From the NCBI GenBank assembly GCA_963965975.1, contig OZ014411.1, positions 17,884,446 to 17,948,445 of the forward strand: 64,000 nucleotides of DNA, written 5' to 3'. This document shows positions 11,561-22,600 of the stretch, in pieces. Position numbers and translations under genes: made by a program. The notes under the pieces were generated by a model. The model saw nothing but the letters and a program-made list of their open reading frames with translations, did no database searches and was not told the origin of the DNA. The DNA comes from Xestospongia bergquistia (Eukaryota > Porifera > Demospongiae > Haplosclerida > Petrosiidae). Position 1 is the stretch's first letter. Each line of letters starts with the position of its first letter.

Positions 11561-14500
11561 TTATATATTGCCATAAGTCAGATCAAATATTAATGACTCT
11601 CTCCTTCTAATTGTTCTACATGGAGAATAAATTTCATCCTCTAACTTATCTACTGATGATTTATCTAGTAGTGGCTGTGCCTCTTCTCTTCTACTGTCTT
11701 TGTAACATAGCATTTCTTTTAACTTGCAGTAGACATGTACAAGAATTGTAAGAATGAATATTACCATAGCAACTGCAATAGATATAACAGTTATAAATGG
11801 TGTATAGACTTCGTAGTTACTTTGGTTAATAAATGAGTTAACAAGAGCTAGTACAAAGAGATTGATGTGAAATGATTCCTCCAGAAAAGACAGTCGTTTA
11901 TCACGATAGACATTGTGTCGTAAAATATACAGTATGATTATTTGAACAAGCATGATGATGTGTTCATTAACTTTATGTAGTGATCCTGAAGTATTGATAA
12001 ATATAGCAGTCAATAGTAAACGAACAATTAACAACAGGCCAGTCCAGAACCGATATCTCTCTTTGTATGGACCTGTATATGCATCAATAAATGGTAGTAG
12101 TTTTAATACAGGATCATTTGTACTGCGACAACATAAATGACTGTATCGTTGTAACCATTGAGTAGAAAAGATTAAACAGGAGTATATTATTGATAATACT
12201 AGTACCACAACAGAGAATGCTACCAATATTAAATGTTTGGTAGTTCCATAGTTAATATTACCATCTACACTCCACACTGTCCACTGATAACTACCACATT
12301 TTAGTTTTGATGTCATCAAAGCATTTGTAGTAGTTCGTAACAATTTAGTAAATGACATCAGTACAAGTGTTGCCAGAACAGGAACTACATTACGTCCAAA
12401 TGTCTTAGATAATCTTGTAGATTGTCGAGATGTGATAATAATACTAGCTACAAGAGTCCACACATAAAATGGAAACACAAACTGTAGCCATGTTTTCCAG
12501 TATCCATCTAATCCATCAAAAAAACATACCTTAATACCAAAGTCCAAATTGATCCACGAAATGAACTGACTAACTATAATGATATTTCCATTGGGAAAGA
12601 AGACTGCTTCATTGAGTTTTATAATGTTAGCATAAAACAGCAATCCATTGATAGTACCTACTGACACAGTTAAGTTCAGCGTTATTAGTGAAACTACTAG
12701 TAATATTCCTGAGAACATAAACACAATCAGTAGGAGAAGGTAAATGTTAGTACATTTAGAACATGCGTTTGAGCCAAGTTTGAGACTGAGTCCTGACTGA
12801 CATTGACCACAAAGGAGACCCATTCTTTTGTAGTTACATTGAAAGTCTGTATCATTATCTAAGTTGAATTTAATCTCAGAAGATTGGCAATAATCAAACG
12901 GACAATTCTCATATGCAATTGTACAGTTGTAGTCTTTTTCAAAACCTAACCAAATATTATTACCAGCAGATATAAGTAAAGGATGTTTCTGCCATGATAT
13001 GTTACATTGTACATAAGGTGCAATGATGTCATTACAAACACACTCGTATGATTGCCCAAGTATCATACCTGATGGACAACTTAAGAACTGAACTTTCATT
13101 GTCAGTGATTTTGAAAAAGGGTATGGTGTTGAAGATACACTAATTGTGGCAGTACCTTGTGAAACATTTGATAATAATTGAATTGCTTTATAAACAAAAA
13201 TTTTACAATGAATGCTTGTCTTGTCATTATCAGCATTACTAATCAGTTGTAAGTTAGGTGATGATGATATAACTAATGTACCAGGACTGGAATTACCACA
13301 GTAGCCTACTGTAATTAATGATATGTGAAATGATTGTCCTGGATAGACAGCAATATATTTGTTTTTTTTGTAAAAATCAATACTATTGTAAGTGCACAAG
13401 CAGACAGCAAAAGGATCTGAGGAAACACTGGCATAGTCTTGAGTTATGGACACAGTTTTAGTGCAGTTTAGTGCATCTTTAACACTTGCATACATGAAAT
13501 AAGTATTGTTGATTCTTGTACTAAAAATGCAATGATAAAGCAAGCCTCCATATAAATTGTTACCTGTAATATTGGATGTATTGTTTTGAAAATTGACCTT
13601 AAAATCAGTAAAGGTGCAGTATAAAAATAATAATGTCATGCCATATGGATTGTGAGTATTTGAATATAAGGCTCCTCCCTTAGTGGCAGTATTATTAATA
13701 AAATTAACTGAAGCATTCTTCTCTGTAACAGCATATCCACTATTATTGACTACCAGACCTCCTCCAGCATATGGTGTTGTATTGTTAGCTATAATGTTGT
13801 ATCCACTGAAGTGTAGTCCACAGCGATCACATCCAATACCAGTCATATTGTTGTCATATACTTGAATATTACTGATGTCAACCCGAATACCTATATTTAA
13901 ACATACTAAATGTATAGCATTTCTTCCTGTCTTGGATTGTGTTACTGTTACATTTGAAAGATGAATACTAGAAGTTGTTTGATCCTCAATAAAATAAAAT
14001 ATTTCCATAGCAGTAGCTACATCATGCAAAGCAACATTGCCATTAAAAATACAATGTGATATATTCATTGATATAGACCTTGGATTTAAATTCAAATATA
14101 ACGAAGCTACGAAATGGCCAATGTTTTCACCAAAATAACATTTGAAAATTGTAATGTTTAATTTATTAACAATATATGTGCCTTGATTTAATTGCAAGCG
14201 ATCATAAGTTGTCACATAAAAAGTTGTGCCATTATTGTTGACAAAAGAGCTGTTAGCAACTACGATAGTGTTTGTTGTTTTAAATCTTTTTGGACTAAGC
14301 ATTCTCAAAACTAATACCGCATGAGTGTACCCATGGTATTTAGATATCAAGTGGCTATTAGAGTCAAAATAACAGCTATTTACAAAGATATTGAACTGAC
14401 TAGAACTAGTCCACCATGGCCAAATTAACAGTCCTGTTCCTTCCCATCCAGCTTGATTACCAATGAATACATTGTTTGCTACTGTAACAAAATGAATATA

Positions 14501-15637
14501 CTCATTACCTGGAATGTCATCTGTTGGACCTATAAACAAGGCTCCACCTCTCTTGTTTGCTATGTTATAGGAAAAATTTGAATTTGACACAAGAATATTT
14601 GATGGGTTTACATTAGCATGAATAATAATACCAACACCAGCACCATATGTGGCATTGTTATTTAAAAATGTGGAGTTATATATAATGATATTGCTGGAAT
14701 GATTGCTCTTACAAGAGACTTTGCTTGTTGTATCTGTGACCTGAACAAGTTTTATTTTTAATCCACCACCTAAAACCTGTTTTTTATTAATTGAATTATT
14801 TCGGTGGTTTTTATAAAAGACAGAATCCAATACAGTGATATTAGCATGATCACTATTGTTAACAACACTAATGTTAGCTGCACTAGCAAGACAACTGCCT
14901 ACATGTGAGAAATGGCATCCTTTAATAGCCACTTTACTATACAAAGTGTTAGCAGTATAAAGATACAAGCCTCCACCTAATGCAGGTAGATTACCAACAA
15001 AGACAGAGTCACTGATATCGTAATGTACTTCCTCTAAACTGTTGGATATAATAGTAACACTGTGTCCTATCTGAGTGCTCTCAATAGAACAGTTTTTAAC
15101 ACCAAGACCATTGTTTTTAAAAAAACATTGACCTGATATAATGACGAATGCTGAATTGTTTATAAGTACACCTGTTCCATATGTATTCTGTATTGTAGTG
15201 TTGTATATGTTAACTGATGAGACATTGTGAAATGAAATACCAGGTCCACCAGATGAACTACAATTATTAACTACTAGACCTTCCAAACTAATGTTAAAAG
15301 AGTTAATAAATCGTAGACCAGCCTCGGCAGTAGTGCAATTGATTGTTGGACTAATGACACTACTGTTTTTTCCTTCATAGTTGTATTCAAATATACTTTT
15401 GAAGACAATTTGACTAGCTTTAGCAACAACTAAATTTTCTTCAAGTTTATGCTCACCTTTCATGAACACAAAGGTAGTGTTGGATACAAAGAAGAATGTT
15501 ACATCTTGAGAGTAGAAGGAGAGAGTATGACATGTTGAACTGTTTGGACACTTCTGCTCTTTATAGGATTTGACATACCAAACAATCTTACTGCAACACA
15601 ATGAGCAAAACAGGGAGAGTGCAATCATCAACAACAA
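11561..15637 (-). CDS. Large parallel-beta-helix ectodomain protein with multi-pass membrane C-terminus
   Basis: One uninterrupted 1358-codon reading frame. Its N-terminus (LLLMIALSLFCSLCCS) is a hydrophobic signal peptide. The frame opens with TTG at 15637 and has no ATG before 15628, while an acceptor-like TTTTAG at 15644-15649 suggests a short upstream first exon I could not find. Residues ~80-700 are Asn/Ser-rich with many N-glycosylation sequons and repeated coils of the type N-N-x-A-x-x-G-G-A/G-L (around residues 330, 365, 626 and 650), typical of right-handed parallel beta-helices. Next come Cys-rich stretches, including CGQCQSGLSLKLGSNACSKC, then about eight hydrophobic helices at ~962-1300 and a ~60-residue cytoplasmic tail. 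It probably sits at the cell surface. Ligand and function are unknown. Similar architectures are, to my knowledge, expanded in sponges; that needs a search to confirm. Confidence 0.85.
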   Translation of the reverse strand: MLLMIALSLFCSLCCSKIVWYVKSYKEQKCPNSSTCHTLSFYSQDVTFFFVSNTTFVFMKGEHKLEENLVVAKASQIVFKSIFEYNYEGKNSSVISPTINCTTAEAGLRFINSFNISLEGLVVNNCSSSGGPGISFHNVSSVNIYNTTIQNTYGTGVLINNSAFVIISGQCFFKNNGLGVKNCSIESTQIGHSVTIISNSLEEVHYDISDSVFVGNLPALGGGLYLYTANTLYSKVAIKGCHFSHVGSCLASAANISVVNNSDHANITVLDSVFYKNHRNNSINKKQVLGGGLKIKLVQVTDTTSKVSCKSNHSSNIIIYNSTFLNNNATYGAGVGIIIHANVNPSNILVSNSNFSYNIANKRGGALFIGPTDDIPGNEYIHFVTVANNVFIGNQAGWEGTGLLIWPWWTSSSQFNIFVNSCYFDSNSHLISKYHGYTHAVLVLRMLSPKRFKTTNTIVVANSSFVNNNGTTFYVTTYDRLQLNQGTYIVNKLNITIFKCYFGENIGHFVASLYLNLNPRSISMNISHCIFNGNVALHDVATAMEIFYFIEDQTTSSIHLSNVTVTQSKTGRNAIHLVCLNIGIRVDISNIQVYDNNMTGIGCDRCGLHFSGYNIIANNTTPYAGGGLVVNNSGYAVTEKNASVNFINNTATKGGALYSNTHNPYGMTLLFLYCTFTDFKVNFQNNTSNITGNNLYGGLLYHCIFSTRINNTYFMYASVKDALNCTKTVSITQDYASVSSDPFAVCLCTYNSIDFYKKNKYIAVYPGQSFHISLITVGYCGNSSPGTLVISSSPNLQLISNADNDKTSIHCKIFVYKAIQLLSNVSQGTATISVSSTPYPFSKSLTMKVQFLSCPSGMILGQSYECVCNDIIAPYVQCNISWQKHPLLISAGNNIWLGFEKDYNCTIAYENCPFDYCQSSEIKFNLDNDTDFQCNYKRMGLLCGQCQSGLSLKLGSNACSKCTNIYLLLLIVFMFSGILLVVSLITLNLTVSVGTINGLLFYANIIKLNEAVFFPNGNIIIVSQFISWINLDFGIKVCFFDGLDGYWKTWLQFVFPFYVWTLVASIIITSRQSTRLSKTFGRNVVPVLATLVLMSFTKLLRTTTNALMTSKLKCGSYQWTVWSVDGNINYGTTKHLILVAFSVVVLVLSIIYSCLIFSTQWLQRYSHLCCRSTNDPVLKLLPFIDAYTGPYKERYRFWTGLLLIVRLLLTAIFINTSGSLHKVNEHIIMLVQIIILYILRHNVYRDKRLSFLEESFHINLFVLALVNSFINQSNYEVYTPFITVISIAVAMVIFILTILVHVYCKLKEMLCYKDSRREEAQPLLDKSSVDKLEDEIYSPCRTIRRRESLIFDLTYGNI

Positions 15638-16041
15638 GTATATCTAAAATGGCAAAAGTCATAATAAAAGTAATGCTTTATATAATTAATTAGACACATG
15701 TACGAAATACGGAATCGTTAGCGGATGGACTATTCAAGTTTTTGACATGCTGTTACTATATACACTGCTACGATAAATCAAAGCTTTTGAGTTCTGTAAC
15801 TCAAGAAACTTCGCGTTAGAACATTTCTGCCAACTCTTCAGTCTTAAAACTTAGCAATAATCTCGTACAGCAGCAACAGTATCATCAAAATAATCCTAGT
15901 ATGATTTTTGCAATATTAATTATCGAATTTTCTTCGTCTTTTTAATTTCATTAATTGTTACATATATATATAGACTTGCAACTACTCATCGTCAGCAATG
16001 ACGGGCAAAGTACGTTACAATCATTTCATTTTATCACAGAT

Positions 16042-16590
16042 ATATACCATACATATTGTCTATTATTGTTGTATGTGACTTTGAGGAAATTAACCAGCAT
16101 AAAATTACCATATTATGTTCGCTAACACTGCTATTAAGCACAAATATATTATCAAAGACGAGTTGGGGAAAGTTAATGATGCTACTGCCAAGCTATATCT
16201 AGTAATGCCAAATGACAAGCCTAAATTTTTCAAAGCCAGGGAAATAACTTACGCTATCTGACCCAAGGCGGAATGAGAGCTAGAATATTTGGAGAAAAAG
16301 GCATTATTGAACCTGCATATTCACAGCTGAACCGTTTATGAAGCGCCGTTTGTGCCATAAAGAAACGTCCCAACGTCGATACAGATGCTTATTTAGGTTT
16401 AAACACACGCGTTGGATCCAAGGTCTAGCTTACAACAATATTTTTTACTGTGGTTAACCTTTAACCAGCCTAAAGTAACCACCCCACCGCCGACACTCAT
16501 CGCAGCGAATTAGATACCATAGATATACTGTTAATTCTGTTGAAGACTTATGAGACTTTGAGGAAACTAACCAGAATAAAGTAATGTAAT
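16042..16590. repeat. ~70-bp direct duplication flanking the retroelement fragment
   Basis: The segment ending gactttgaggaaattaacca (about 16042-16112) recurs diverged at about 16511-16590 as gactttgaggaaactaacca. The two copies lie about 475 bp apart on either side of the reverse-transcriptase fragment. They could be decayed terminal repeats or a local duplication. Confidence 0.5.
16136..16400 (+). pseudogene. Ty3/gypsy-type reverse transcriptase fragment
   Basis: A conceptual frame shows the segment just before the RT palm: KPKFFKAREITYAI, a stop, PKAE, a stop, then ELEYLEKKGIIEPA. This matches the common gypsy pattern (P-K-F-x-K-A-R-x-x-x-Y-A ... E-L-E-x-L-E-x-x-G-I-I-E-P). Two in-frame stops and loss of similarity after about 16340 show it is dead and truncated. 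No LTR or integrase accompanies it. Confidence 0.6.
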
Positions 16591-16844
16591 CGTCTAACTG
16601 CAGATACACATTGCATGAGAAAGATTTGCTTGCAATTGTCAGACTATGTGGAGAAGCTACATTTATTGTAAATATCAAATATTGCAATGTGTAAGCTTAC
16701 AATTACAAGTATCTATACCAGAGAATTGTGAAATTGTCCTGCGTGTCAGACTAGTGCTATGCTGAAGTCCAGGAAGACAAGACCTTTGTATAAGGACTGA
16801 TGAAATTGAAGCTCTTGTTGAAGTGCATTATATTAATTTTATTT

Positions 16845-16979
16845 AAAAATTAATTTAGCTATTGGAAAATCTTTTAATATATGTGATATAAAAATTAATT
16901 TAGCTATTGGAAAATCTTTTAATATATGTGATATAAAAATTAATTTAGCTTTTGGAAAATTCTTTTATTGTATGTGGTA
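16845..16979. repeat. 45-bp tandem repeat, three copies
   Basis: Three consecutive copies of a 45-bp unit beginning aaaaattaatttagctattg start near 16845, 16890 and 16935. The first two are nearly identical and the third is diverged. Confidence 0.9.
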
Positions 16980-17585
16980 TGTTTCAATGGGCGCATATAA
17001 CCAAGCGAAGCGTCGGCAAGGCCAGACTAGGGTGACTATGAGTAAGTACTGTAACAGTTATCACGCCTTCGCTGTAGTCTGCTAGGATAGCAAGAATATA
17101 TTATAAAAAAACTCACTATACTTGAATTCATTATCCAGGACAATAGGTAGGAGTTGTATTCAACACAATCAATTAAGACCTTTCTTTGATAACAACAACC
17201 AATATATATATATATACACTGAGATGGCACAACATACGTTCAGTTTTAAGTTGACAGGTCATGTGATTATATAGTAGCTATGTAATAGAGTTACTCTAAG
17301 GTAACCTAACAACAGCTGTCAAGCTTCCTGTCAATACTATCATATAAAAGCAATAATGCATGGACAGTAGAGCTTTATTGGCTTCTTCCTAAACAACTAA
17401 CCTGACCAGGCTGCCTATACATAGGAACTTATGTCCAACATCAATGCTTTTTCAAATAAGTAAATGACAAAAGATTCTTCTTTAAACTGTACTTAATGTT
17501 ATTTACTTGTTATTGTATAGAGCTAACTTGCGTCCGGTTCATACAATTATTAAAATTACAATAATGTTAATTTCCGTTATTAAAA

Positions 17586-19645
17586 ATGTCAAGTTCCCTG
17601 TTTGTGTTGTCTCTCTTTTTATCTTTTATCGATGGTACTATTCATCACAGAGTCTATAACTGTACTTCACAAGATGTCAAACATTCTCTTTACTTCCTTG
17701 GGTTCTTTCCTTGTTCTCCAGACTTAAACAGAGATCTCAATGAGTGTGATATGTTAATTATGAGAGCAGTCGAGTTAGCTGTAGAGAAAATCAACCAGGA
17801 TCCTAACATACTAAGCTGTTTTAAACTGAAGCTATTGCCTGTGCATGTAAATAATCCAGTGAAGGTTAGTTTGAATAATAGTATGACAACTACTGAATAA
17901 TTTTATGCTAGTAAATATTTATCTTCATAATTATACAGGACCCTACTGAAGCTTTTCGTATCATCCGTAATCAGTACAAGAATCTACCATTTCATGGCGT
18001 CATTGGTCCCGATCATTCTAACATTGCTAAGCTGTTTGGATATATATTTGGAATTCATACATATATCTTACAGGTATTAATATTACATGTCAGCATGTTC
18101 ACAGTTTCATATTTTATCTATTCAAACACACACCTGTGAATAGCTGAAAAGTGTGTTCAATTAATTATTGATGTATCATTCTAATAAAGCGATTGATCTA
18201 GTAATGCAAATGTATGTAGAAATATCTACTTTGACATTGAAATGTTATTATATAGATTGATTCATATGATTTGCTGATATACTGTAAATGTCAAAATTTT
18301 GCCGCTCAAATTTTCCCGCGTAAAATTTTCCCAAATTCATAATTTCGCATTTTGTGTCAACCGCAAAAATTTGATTATTAATTATTTATTATTCGCAAGT
18401 CTAATTTTCGCAATGTCACTCAACCGTGAAAATATAACTACCTCAAAAATTTTGACATTTACGGTAAATGTTACACGACTATATCTGACAACTGGGTAAT
18501 CTTAATAAAAGTATTATCTTCAATGATGTCATGCTACACAACATTGATTGTTTATGTATGTTATCTAAACATTTAATTCAACCAAAATTATCAAATTATA
18601 CAGCTTATACATGTATTAATTGCGTAATTATGCATGAAGTAATATTTATTTAAAATTCTTTATTAGGGAAAAACTTATAAGACATCTCAAATTACATAGT
18701 AAATAACATAACATACTATTGAATTACACCAATACTTATGATATCATCAATGTATTTGCCAAGTGCTTTATCTTTTTTAAAAATATGCTTTTATTTCTCT
18801 TTTTAGATATCATATTCAGTGACGGATCCATCACTTGAGGACACTAGTAGATATCCTTATTTCTATGCTACTGTACCTACTGATTATCGTTTGAACAAAG
18901 CAAAGCAAAACATATTAATGCACTTTAACTGGAAAAAAGTAGCTGTGTTATCAGCTGATACAGATTACCATATACTGGTACGTTTTACCCAAATAAATTA
19001 ATTTATTAGTAGTATATCCATCTCTCTAGATATCACAACAGTTAACCAGTATATTAGGAGGTAATCCTGTGCAGTATCTTGGCTCCTATACAACGTCACC
19101 AAATGCATTGTTAACACATGCTAAGGTATCATAATAAAACATTATATACACAATGACATTTACTTATTTAAAGTATTGTTTATAATAATTTAGTTAACTA
19201 TTAACTATTTAGTTAATCTAGTGCTATTGTTAGCTCCATTTTATCAGTTACAATTCTAACACAATTTTTAACACTTATATATAGTAACGTCAATAGTATA
19301 TAGCTGTGTAGATATATCCCCAAGGTTTGAAGCATACATGCTTAATATAGCTAAGTTGACTGTTGTCATTATTTTGGTGGTGCATGATGAGGTACAATGT
19401 ATACCTTTATAATCTTGGGTGCAAATACCTTACTATAATAAAAGTACATTGTGACTCATAATGTAAATATTTGTTATATATCTATAAATTATTTTATTTT
19501 TTATATAGCAACATGACTTCAGAATATTTATAGCTATAATTGACATGAAAGCTGGAAGAAGTTTATTATGTTCTGTGAGTTTTGTAGGACAGTAGTAACA
19601 TAAGATGGTTTGATATAAATTTATAAAATCATAGCATATCTGCTA

Positions 19646-19687
<42 letters not shown>

Positions 19688-22600
19688 CATATTCCACGAC
19701 ACCTTGTCATTATTTTTGTCTTTTGAATATAATAACCTACAGTTATTGATCATATTCTTATACAGGCATATCATAATGGTATCACTACTCCTGATCATGT
19801 TTGGATACTACCTGGTATTTATAACACTAAATGGTGGTACTTGGAAGGGAATGACACTACCTCAAACTGTACTAATGAACAGATATTGGAAGCTATTAAC
19901 TCTACACTATTTGTGGATACCCTTTCATTTGATATCACTACATCAGATGTGAGTAAAATAATGTAAACAGTAGGTGGGAATAAACATGAGGACAAAATGC
20001 TATATTTATCACATATAGTTAAGGAATATCCTAATAGATATTAACATCTCTACTTGAGGATAAGTATAGTCCAACAGTAAGATAGTAGGTTAATTAGACA
20101 GGGATACCACTTTCCTTAAGCATTCCATTTATATGTTGTGGAAGTGGCATGCCTATGTGTATTTATTCAATATGAATTATTCATACCTTCAAGACTTTAT
20201 ATTATTCCTATAATTTATTCGTAGTTCATAAATTATCTATAAACAATTGAATGCTTAGTAAAATTACACCTACTAATACTTTCTAATCAAAGCCTTAATT
20301 CAGCATGGAGGAGAGACCACGATACCCATATACATTGACAATGGTTTGATGATGACTACACATGTAGGTAACAGAGGCCACATAATGATATAAGGAAGAC
20401 ACTTTGACAGACCTTATGACAATAACTTAATGGTCAAATTAAAGGAATGAGTAGTTCATGTTCGCACAATTTAAATAAATTGAATTTTACCACTATTTAG
20501 AGGGAAAAAATCAGTTCTACTGACTTTGACTATTACATTGTAAATAGTACAAAGTTGAAGTAAAATACTATGACAACTATTTACTCTGTCATGATCATTA
20601 AGTTATTAAAAACTCAAACTATCTCTCCAAATAAATAACAAAAATATATAAACATGTAGAAACAAGTCATATTGTATGACCTGATTATTCAATCTGTAGC
20701 CATTGTATATTACCAAAGTACCTACAATAGCACAGGATTAAAAGCCCCCAAACAATATAGTAATATTGGGAAAGAGCAGACCTTTGCTGGCCTATGACTA
20801 GCTATCATTATTCAGAAAGTGGACAAAAGGGCAGTAGAGGCAAGGCAGTCTAAACTAACTAATGAGAAGCACATGTAAAGAACTGGTACTCTTAAAAGCT
20901 TCAGCCATTTCTTGTTAACAAGGCTATTTACTCACATTAAATCTTCTTTGTCATTTTTGTATTGAGTCTTCTTAGTAGATTAAAATAAGGAAGAAGCTAA
21001 ACCAGCTCTAGACATGAAGCATATGTATATAAAGTAATTTCTTGAACAAATCAGGTCAGGGGTTACATTGAAGTATTGTTAATGTAAGAAATTGGTTACT
21101 TATGAAAGGAACAATTAAAGCAAATAGCTTTAATAAAAACAGAGTAAAGAAAATGATATATCTATCATTAACAGCAGCTTAAACATATTTATGTCTTTAA
21201 ATATTGTTTGAAATAACAAAATAGTGATATAACTTGCAAAAATAACATTAAATAGTTTCAAAACAAGGCTTTAATCTCCGTTATTTTTTCAAATAATTTG
21301 TGCATCTAAATTTAACATGATAAAACATGAACTGGGGCCATCCAAGAGTGACCAACAATCTTATTTGGTCTTGAGTTATTTTGACCAATATGGTTCTAGT
21401 GTAATCATGTGATTAATAGACAATGCACTGCATCGCATGTATAGTACTACTTGAAACAATATTATAATATATATATTAGAGGGTGATACTCTGAGATATA
21501 GTTAACGGATAGATGGATGGATGAATGAATGGATAAATGGACAGATGAATGAATGGATGTATGGATAAATGAATGGATGAATGAATGAATACACTATGAC
21601 ACTATTTCAATAATTTATTGTTCAGCTCATCATCATAATAAATTAAAAGCTTAACATCGTATCCAATGATAATACTTGTACATATACAAATCTAGTGACA
21701 TCTGAGAATGCATCTATATAATAATGCATTTCCTATGTCTATACTACATAACAACCACCTACTTGAAGGGATGGATTAGGCAGCTTTAAAGAGTAGTTGT
21801 TGATAGCATGGCTTTTACCACAGGCACCAGAATATTTTCTGACACAGTTTGTGGTTACTATTCTGTTGTATTATTAAAAAAATTAGATCTTTAAAATTAA
21901 AAAAATAACAGTGAAACTGATTTTTAAAATCCTTGGTTAGAGGGTTAAATTTTAGTAACAGAATTGGCAAGTAAGAGGGAATTTGTTGCTTATAGGAAAC
22001 TCTAAATAATATAGTTTATATTATTGTTCATTACATTGATCATCATTAGTACAACCTAAGGTTAGGTATACTCTTCAGTTGAATTGATCCATTTTTAAGT
22101 GTTTAAGGGAGATTTGGATACTTTTTGGATGTAATAAATCTTTATTTCTCTGCTACATCTCCAATTTTGTCATATCTTTATTTCCCCTCTCCCCCCCCCC
22201 CCCCCCCCTCCCCAAAAAAAAATATTGGGCAATTTTTTCAATGATAATCTTGTTATATAGTATCTCAAAACTTTTTGCTATACCATTTTTAAATTTAGTT
22301 TTTATATTCTTTAGTTAGAGATAATAAATGATGTATTAACTAACGTCTTCAATAAAAGTCAATTATTAAGTGGTAGTCAACAGTCTTTTGAATTTCGTCA
22401 CTTACTTCACTCCAAATTATTGCAAGCTTATGACGCAACAATGGCACTAGCTCTGACATGGAATAATACTTTATTAAAATTATCTAATAACTACACACCT
22501 GAACAAATATTTGGATTTATTGATCGTCCCTGGAATAGACCATCACTAATTCATGAAGAACTAGTTGAAAGTCTTAAGGACAGCCTAGAAAATGTTGTCA

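Larger units (their letters stand above)
15638..17585. other. Head-to-head spacer with retroelement debris
   Basis: This spacer separates the minus-strand beta-helix gene from the plus-strand GPCR gene. Besides the Ty3/gypsy scrap, flanking duplication and 45-bp tandem repeat listed separately, I see no gene. It should contain both promoters and possibly the missing first exon of the beta-helix gene. Confidence 0.5.
19949..22314. other. Longest GPCR intron (2.4 kb)
   Basis: This is the intron between exons 6 and 7 of the GABA-B-like receptor. It holds a degenerate GGAT/GAAT tetranucleotide repeat (about 21508-21590) and an 18-base poly-C run (22191-22208). I see no coding exon or transposon protein inside. 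Confidence 0.7.

Noticed and set aside
13683..13865. Plus-strand ORF inside the beta-helix gene
   Set aside because: Shadow of the long minus-strand coding frame.
19290..19390. Exon-like open stretch between GPCR exons 4 and 5, ending at a GTAC donor
   Set aside because: No acceptor gives the right phase without a stop, and exon 4 joins exon 5 directly to give a family-consistent sequence.
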